Source: Candidatus Hydrothermarchaeota archaeon
Lineage (GTDB): Archaea; Hydrothermarchaeota; Hydrothermarchaeia; Hydrothermarchaeales; BMS3B
Reading direction: 5' to 3'
Assembly (NCBI GenBank): GCA_015521945.1
Contig: WANG01000030.1
Span: forward strand, 1-8,932
DNA length: 8,932 bases
The notes beneath the pieces are model-generated. The model was not told the origin of the DNA. It did no database searches and saw only the letters and a list, made by a program, of their open reading frames with translations. Shown here piece after piece: positions 7,245-8,932 of the stretch. A program made the translations under genes and the position numbers. Each line of letters begins with the position of its first letter. Positions within the stretch are counted from its first letter, which is position 1.

Positions 7245-7332
7245 GGGGGCATGGTGTAGCGGCTATCATGGCGGGCTCCAGACGATTCCCGAGGGAAACC
7301 CGCAGACCTGGGTTCAAGTCCCAGTGCCCCCA
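7245..7332 (+). tRNA. tRNA-Trp (anticodon CCA), intron-containing
   Basis: The acceptor stem pairs GGGGGCA (7245-7251) with TGCCCCC (7325-7331), with discriminator A at 7332 and no encoded CCA. T8 and A14 are in place, G15 can pair with C48, and the D loop has the GG pair (7261-7262). The D stem is weak (G10-T25 wobble, T13-T22 mismatch). The anticodon stem is GCGGG (7271-7275)/CCCGC (7299-7303), and the loop CTCCAG...A gives anticodon CCA at 7278-7280. The T arm is CTGGG-TTCAAGT-CCCAG (7308-7324). Removing the 16-nt insert after position 37 leaves a normal 72-nt tRNA. The transcript probably starts a few bases upstream from a TTTAAC box near 7205. AT-rich foreign-looking DNA begins just after its 3' end. 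Confidence 0.93.
7282..7297 (+). other. 16-nt intron in tRNA-Trp at position 37/38
   Basis: The sequence between G37 (7281) and A38 (7298) cannot fit a 7-nt anticodon loop and is read as an intron at the canonical archaeal site. It contains TTCC (7286-7289) and GGAA (7294-7297), a tiny hairpin with a four-base loop. Loop bases TCC (7277-7279) could alternatively pair with GGA (7294-7296), as in a relaxed bulge-helix-bulge recognised by the tRNA splicing endonuclease. The exact cut could shift by one or two bases in the AAA run. Confidence 0.8.
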
Positions 7333-7370
7333 CTCCTTAATTCCACAAGTATGAGCGATGCCGGGTAATT

Positions 7371-7377
7371 GAGGGGG
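7371..7377 (+). promoter_or_regulatory. Ribosome-binding site of the AT-rich orphan gene
   Basis: GAGGGGG ends 4 nt before the ATG at 7382 and decides that start over the TTG directly before it. In the 49-bp gap between the tRNA and this ATG I see no convincing TATA box (only TTAATT near 7337), so expression may depend on read-through from the tRNA promoter. Confidence 0.5.
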
Positions 7378-7381
7378 CTTG

Positions 7382-8641
7382 ATGCCAGAAGTAGTTGAAT
7401 ACAATGGATTTGACGAGACGGGAAAAATAGGTACGGAAATATTTATAATACGTGTTGGAATTGATAGGAGAAATTATTTCAGGCCTTATATTTATAATAT
7501 ACTCCATTTCGGCCAATTAATAATAAATAAAGGAGATTTACGATCTAAAGACATACGTCAAAAGAACAGATATTTAAGAAATGTATTAAAAGATCCATCA
7601 ATAGATGTGGATTTTTACACGTTTCCAGTAGAGTATCAAATTGAAGTATTTACTAGATTTATTAACAAAGAATTTGAAAGACTTTTTAAGTATAGAAAAT
7701 TATTGGTCAATGGATTGTTTATACAAAAAGACAAATTAATCAGAGAACTTAATAATAAATTGGAAGAATTTCATGATTTAATAAATTTCAGCGAACATTT
7801 GAGGAGTTATATGAATCCTATTTTGTATGTAGAACTATTTCTTAAATCCTATGCATACAGGATGACATATCCCAGACTTGCCCGTATATCTAAAATTCTA
7901 AAGAATCCAACAATAAACGATTATAAAGTAATTAGCTTCATAGATGGCGGCTATCCGTTTTGTTTCTGGTACCGTTCATTTCTGAGCTGTGCTGAAAAGT
8001 CTACAAACTTTAGTAGGTTTAACTTTTCAAATACTCCAGTATTTGGAATAAGCAATGGAGATGAGTATTTTCCAGTTATAATGATTGCTGGCAATATAGC
8101 AACGTTATTGAAACCACATACATATCCGCATTGTATAAAAGAGGTTCCAAAACCGGATAGATATTTTGATTTTGATGAATTTTATACAGAATATGTAGGC
8201 TCATTTTACAAACCAAGATTTCAAAATAGGATACTTTTCGTAGGGCAGATGCCAAAAGAACTACAATACTCAATTCCTGCAATTATGCATCGTGAGTCTT
8301 ACTACTATAATATTTACGAGCCATTCAGAATCCGCTACAATAGAGAAGGGAGTATAAAATCTTTTGAAAAGAAAATGGGTAAAATAGGGGATGATGACAG
8401 GATAATCTGTGGTAAGATCATGACACATCAAGATAGAGAAATTTGGGAAGAGATTATTAACATGGGGTTAGATGAAAAAAGTGAACATATCAATGAATAT
8501 GATGATATGTTCTACAACTTTTTGAATATTTTAGAGGGACAAACCGAATTGACAAACCTGGATAATAACTATAAGGAAAAAATAAAAACAAGATTAAAAA
8601 GAATCCGTACAAATATCAGTAAATATTTTGAAACATTGTAA
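7382..8641 (+). CDS. Divergent RNase HII-like (RNase H fold) protein with a long C-terminal extension; orphan AT-rich gene
   Basis: I do not recognise this 419-residue protein as a named family. Read against RNase HII, the blocks appear in the right order: NGFDETGKIG (8-17, like GIDEAGRG), INKGDLRSKDIRQKNRYL (48-65, like DSKkLs..R..L), MNPILYVELFLKSYAYRM (144-161, like the LNe...a helix), ISFIDGG (184-190, like vDG/vDA) and GDEYFPVIMIAGNIATLL (226-243, like AD.KYPvvsAASIiAKv). The implied DEDD set is D11, E12, D188, D227. Deviations: GRG becomes GKI, AASI becomes IAGNI, about 80 extra residues lie between E12 and D188 compared with archaeal RNase HII, and residues about 245-419 form a charged extension I cannot assign. 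A DUF3800-like RNase H protein is an alternative. Base and codon use is AT-rich, unlike all neighbours, and it sits directly after tRNA-Trp, suggesting transfer. No signal peptide. The coding call is firm; the fold is an inference. Confidence 0.6.
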   Translation: MPEVVEYNGFDETGKIGTEIFIIRVGIDRRNYFRPYIYNILHFGQLIINKGDLRSKDIRQKNRYLRNVLKDPSIDVDFYTFPVEYQIEVFTRFINKEFERLFKYRKLLVNGLFIQKDKLIRELNNKLEEFHDLINFSEHLRSYMNPILYVELFLKSYAYRMTYPRLARISKILKNPTINDYKVISFIDGGYPFCFWYRSFLSCAEKSTNFSRFNFSNTPVFGISNGDEYFPVIMIAGNIATLLKPHTYPHCIKEVPKPDRYFDFDEFYTEYVGSFYKPRFQNRILFVGQMPKELQYSIPAIMHRESYYYNIYEPFRIRYNREGSIKSFEKKMGKIGDDDRIICGKIMTHQDREIWEEIINMGLDEKSEHINEYDDMFYNFLNILEGQTELTNLDNNYKEKIKTRLKRIRTNISKYFETL

Positions 8642-8677
8642 AGTGATAAATTACTGAAATTAAATGATAAATCTATT

Positions 8678-8732
8678 GGTGGAGACGATGGGGACGCTTT
8701 TTTACAAAAGCATCCCCCCGTCTTATACCACC
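8678..8732 (+). repeat. 55-bp imperfect palindrome (hairpin unit 1) flanked by TCTATT(G) direct repeats
   Basis: The outer stem GGTGG (8678-8682)/CCACC (8728-8732) is followed by AGACG/CGTCT (8683-8687/8719-8723), GGGGA/TCCCC (8690-8694/8713-8717), GC/GC and TTTT/AAAA (8698-8701/8706-8709) around a four-base loop. Small internal loops and a TATA bulge interrupt it; 21 pairs in all. TCTATT lies directly on the left (8672-8677) and again directly on the right (8733-8738). The seventh base G also matches. The layout resembles a MITE-like insertion with a target duplication. It also lies 36 bp after the AT-rich gene and includes a run of six T, so it could act as its terminator. Confidence 0.65.
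8698..8703 (+). terminator. Oligo-T tract after the AT-rich gene
   Basis: Six consecutive T on the coding strand, 56 bp after the stop codon, fit the U-tract type of archaeal terminator. It forms part of the loop side of hairpin unit 1. Assigned on sequence type alone. Confidence 0.35.
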
Positions 8733-8759
8733 TCTATTGTGTCTTTTATGTATAACATG

Positions 8760-8767
8760 TATATAAA
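8760..8767 (+). promoter_or_regulatory. TATA-like box TATATAAA
   Basis: A near-ideal TATA sequence in the non-coding tail. A start about 26 bp downstream (near 8789) would produce an RNA running through hairpin unit 2. A second TATAAA lies at 8805-8810. In AT-rich DNA such motifs arise by chance. Confidence 0.3.
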
Positions 8768-8846
8768 TTTTATCACCAATTGCATGGGTGCTGTCAACTT
8801 AAGGTATAAATGAGTGGTGGAGGCGTCCTTTTGATTGGTGATAAAA
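8768..8846. repeat. Perfect 13-bp inverted repeat TTTTATCACCAAT ... ATTGGTGATAAAA
   Basis: The left arm is 8768-8780, the right arm 8834-8846, with 53 bp between them. The left arm abuts the TATATAAA box and the right arm lies in the loop of hairpin unit 2. The core ATTGGTG recurs at 8675-8681 beside hairpin unit 1. It could be a protein-binding operator pair or the second stem of a pseudoknotted RNA. Confidence 0.65.
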
Positions 8847-8880
8847 ATGCTTAGAGATAAATGAAGAGGGTGCCTCCGCC
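8816..8880 (+). repeat. 65-nt hairpin unit 2 with a 17-bp stem, flanked by imperfect 12-bp direct repeats
   Basis: GGTGGAGGCGTCCTTTT (8816-8832) pairs without interruption with AAGAGGGTGCCTCCGCC (8864-8880) if four G-T wobbles are allowed (8818-8878, 8825-8871, 8826-8870, 8830-8866). Those wobbles are stable only in RNA read from the + strand. The unit starts like hairpin unit 1 (GGTGGAGGCG versus GGTGGAGACG). It is bracketed by GGTATAAATGAG (8803-8814) and GGTATTAGTGAG (8881-8892), 10 of 12 bases identical. It may be a related mobile palindrome or a non-coding RNA. Confidence 0.55.
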
Positions 8881-8932
8881 GGTATTAGTGAGAAAAGCCC
8901 AAAATTCTCCACCCCCATGCATCTCTTGCACG
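8861..8932 (+). CDS. Possible start of a gene running off the window
   Basis: An ATG at 8861 opens a frame of 24 codons to the window end (beginning MKRVPPPVLVRKAQNS and ending CISCT). Base composition rises back toward the host level here. No ribosome-binding site is visible, the frame starts inside hairpin unit 2, and the product is not recognised. A TATAAA at 8805-8810 would place a start site about 27 nt before the ATG. Weak call. Confidence 0.15.
   Translation, partial: MKRVPPPVLVRKAQNSPPPCISCT

Noticed and set aside
8076..8282. 68-codon minus-strand frame inside the AT-rich gene
   Set aside because: It is fully antisense to a 419-codon open frame with a good ribosome-binding site, and has no supporting signal of its own.
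7382..8641. Assignment of the AT-rich protein to DUF3800
   Set aside because: The N-terminal DETG would fit, but the C-terminal block has the acid before YFP (GDEYFP) and reads MIAGNIA where DUF3800 normally has a LAD-type acid; RNase HII order fits better. Kept as an alternative only.
8643..8670. Box C/D-like motifs (GTGATAA, CTGA, ATGATAA)
   Set aside because: The C-to-D' spacing is only 4 nt, the C boxes are imperfect, and no final D box follows at the right distance.
8660..8900. CRISPR array
   Set aside because: The repeats are few, differ from each other, and are not regularly spaced with unique spacers; no cas-like gene is present.
8799..8918. 39-codon minus-strand frame and 14-codon plus-strand frame (8810-8854) in the structured tail
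   Set aside because: Both are short, overlap the hairpins, lack a convincing ribosome-binding site, and give no recognisable product.
8900..8932. Possible second copy of the tRNA 3' end (att site) at the right edge
   Set aside because: Only a short C-rich match (CCACCCCCATGC against TGCCCCCACTCC) is seen; the T-loop and stem bases are not reproduced.

Overview
The window looks like the chromosome of a GC-rich euryarchaeon, probably thermophilic. The signs are a ThiI of the archaeal two-cysteine type, deoxyhypusine synthase (aIF5A modification), two tandem Mer-like (F420-dependent, luciferase-fold) proteins, TATA-like boxes about 26-27 bp before start codons, and a tRNA-Trp with an intron and no encoded CCA. 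Arg AGG and Ile ATA codons are heavily used. I cannot name the species. Two 60-base lines counted by hand give about 65% GC in the core genes (2401-2460) and about 32% GC in the right-hand gene (7501-7560), so the window is two-faced.

Layout: (1) 97-855 (+), a compact alkaline-phosphatase-superfamily hydrolase, convergent with and overlapping thiI (838-1986, -). (2) A short AT-rich gap (1987-2037) seems to serve thiI and, divergently, a tightly overlapping three-gene operon on +: two short Mer/luciferase-like oxidoreductases (2038-2889, 2879-3748) and an MqnD-type 1,4-dihydroxy-6-naphthoate synthase (3736-4551). (3) A two-gene minus-strand operon, (R)-citramalate synthase (7141 to 5573) then deoxyhypusine synthase (5559 to 4555), joined by a 13-nt gap that carries a strong ribosome-binding site. 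(4) A divergent spacer with an 8-bp inverted repeat, then tRNA-Trp(CCA) with a 16-nt intron (7245-7332).

(5) Immediately after the tRNA the composition drops sharply and an orphan AT-rich gene (7382-8641) appears. Its first ~245 residues show, in order, counterparts of the RNase HII active-site blocks (D11-E12, D188, D227), but the GRG substrate-recognition motif is changed, there is a ~80-residue insertion, and a ~170-residue C-terminal extension is present. I see this as the best candidate for something undescribed. (6) The last 290 bases are non-coding and very structured: two hairpin units that begin with the same GGTGGAGRCG sequence, each bracketed by direct repeats, and a perfect 13-bp inverted repeat whose right arm lies in the loop of the second hairpin, giving a pseudoknot-like topology. 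Regions 5 and 6 together look like an acquired island next to a tRNA gene, but no integrase and no second copy of the tRNA end is visible in the window.

Functionally the left part is housekeeping: tRNA thiolation or thiamine sulfur transfer, isoleucine precursor synthesis, hypusination, and possibly menaquinone-type (futalosine pathway) or related cofactor chemistry carried out by the Mer-like/MqnD-like operon.
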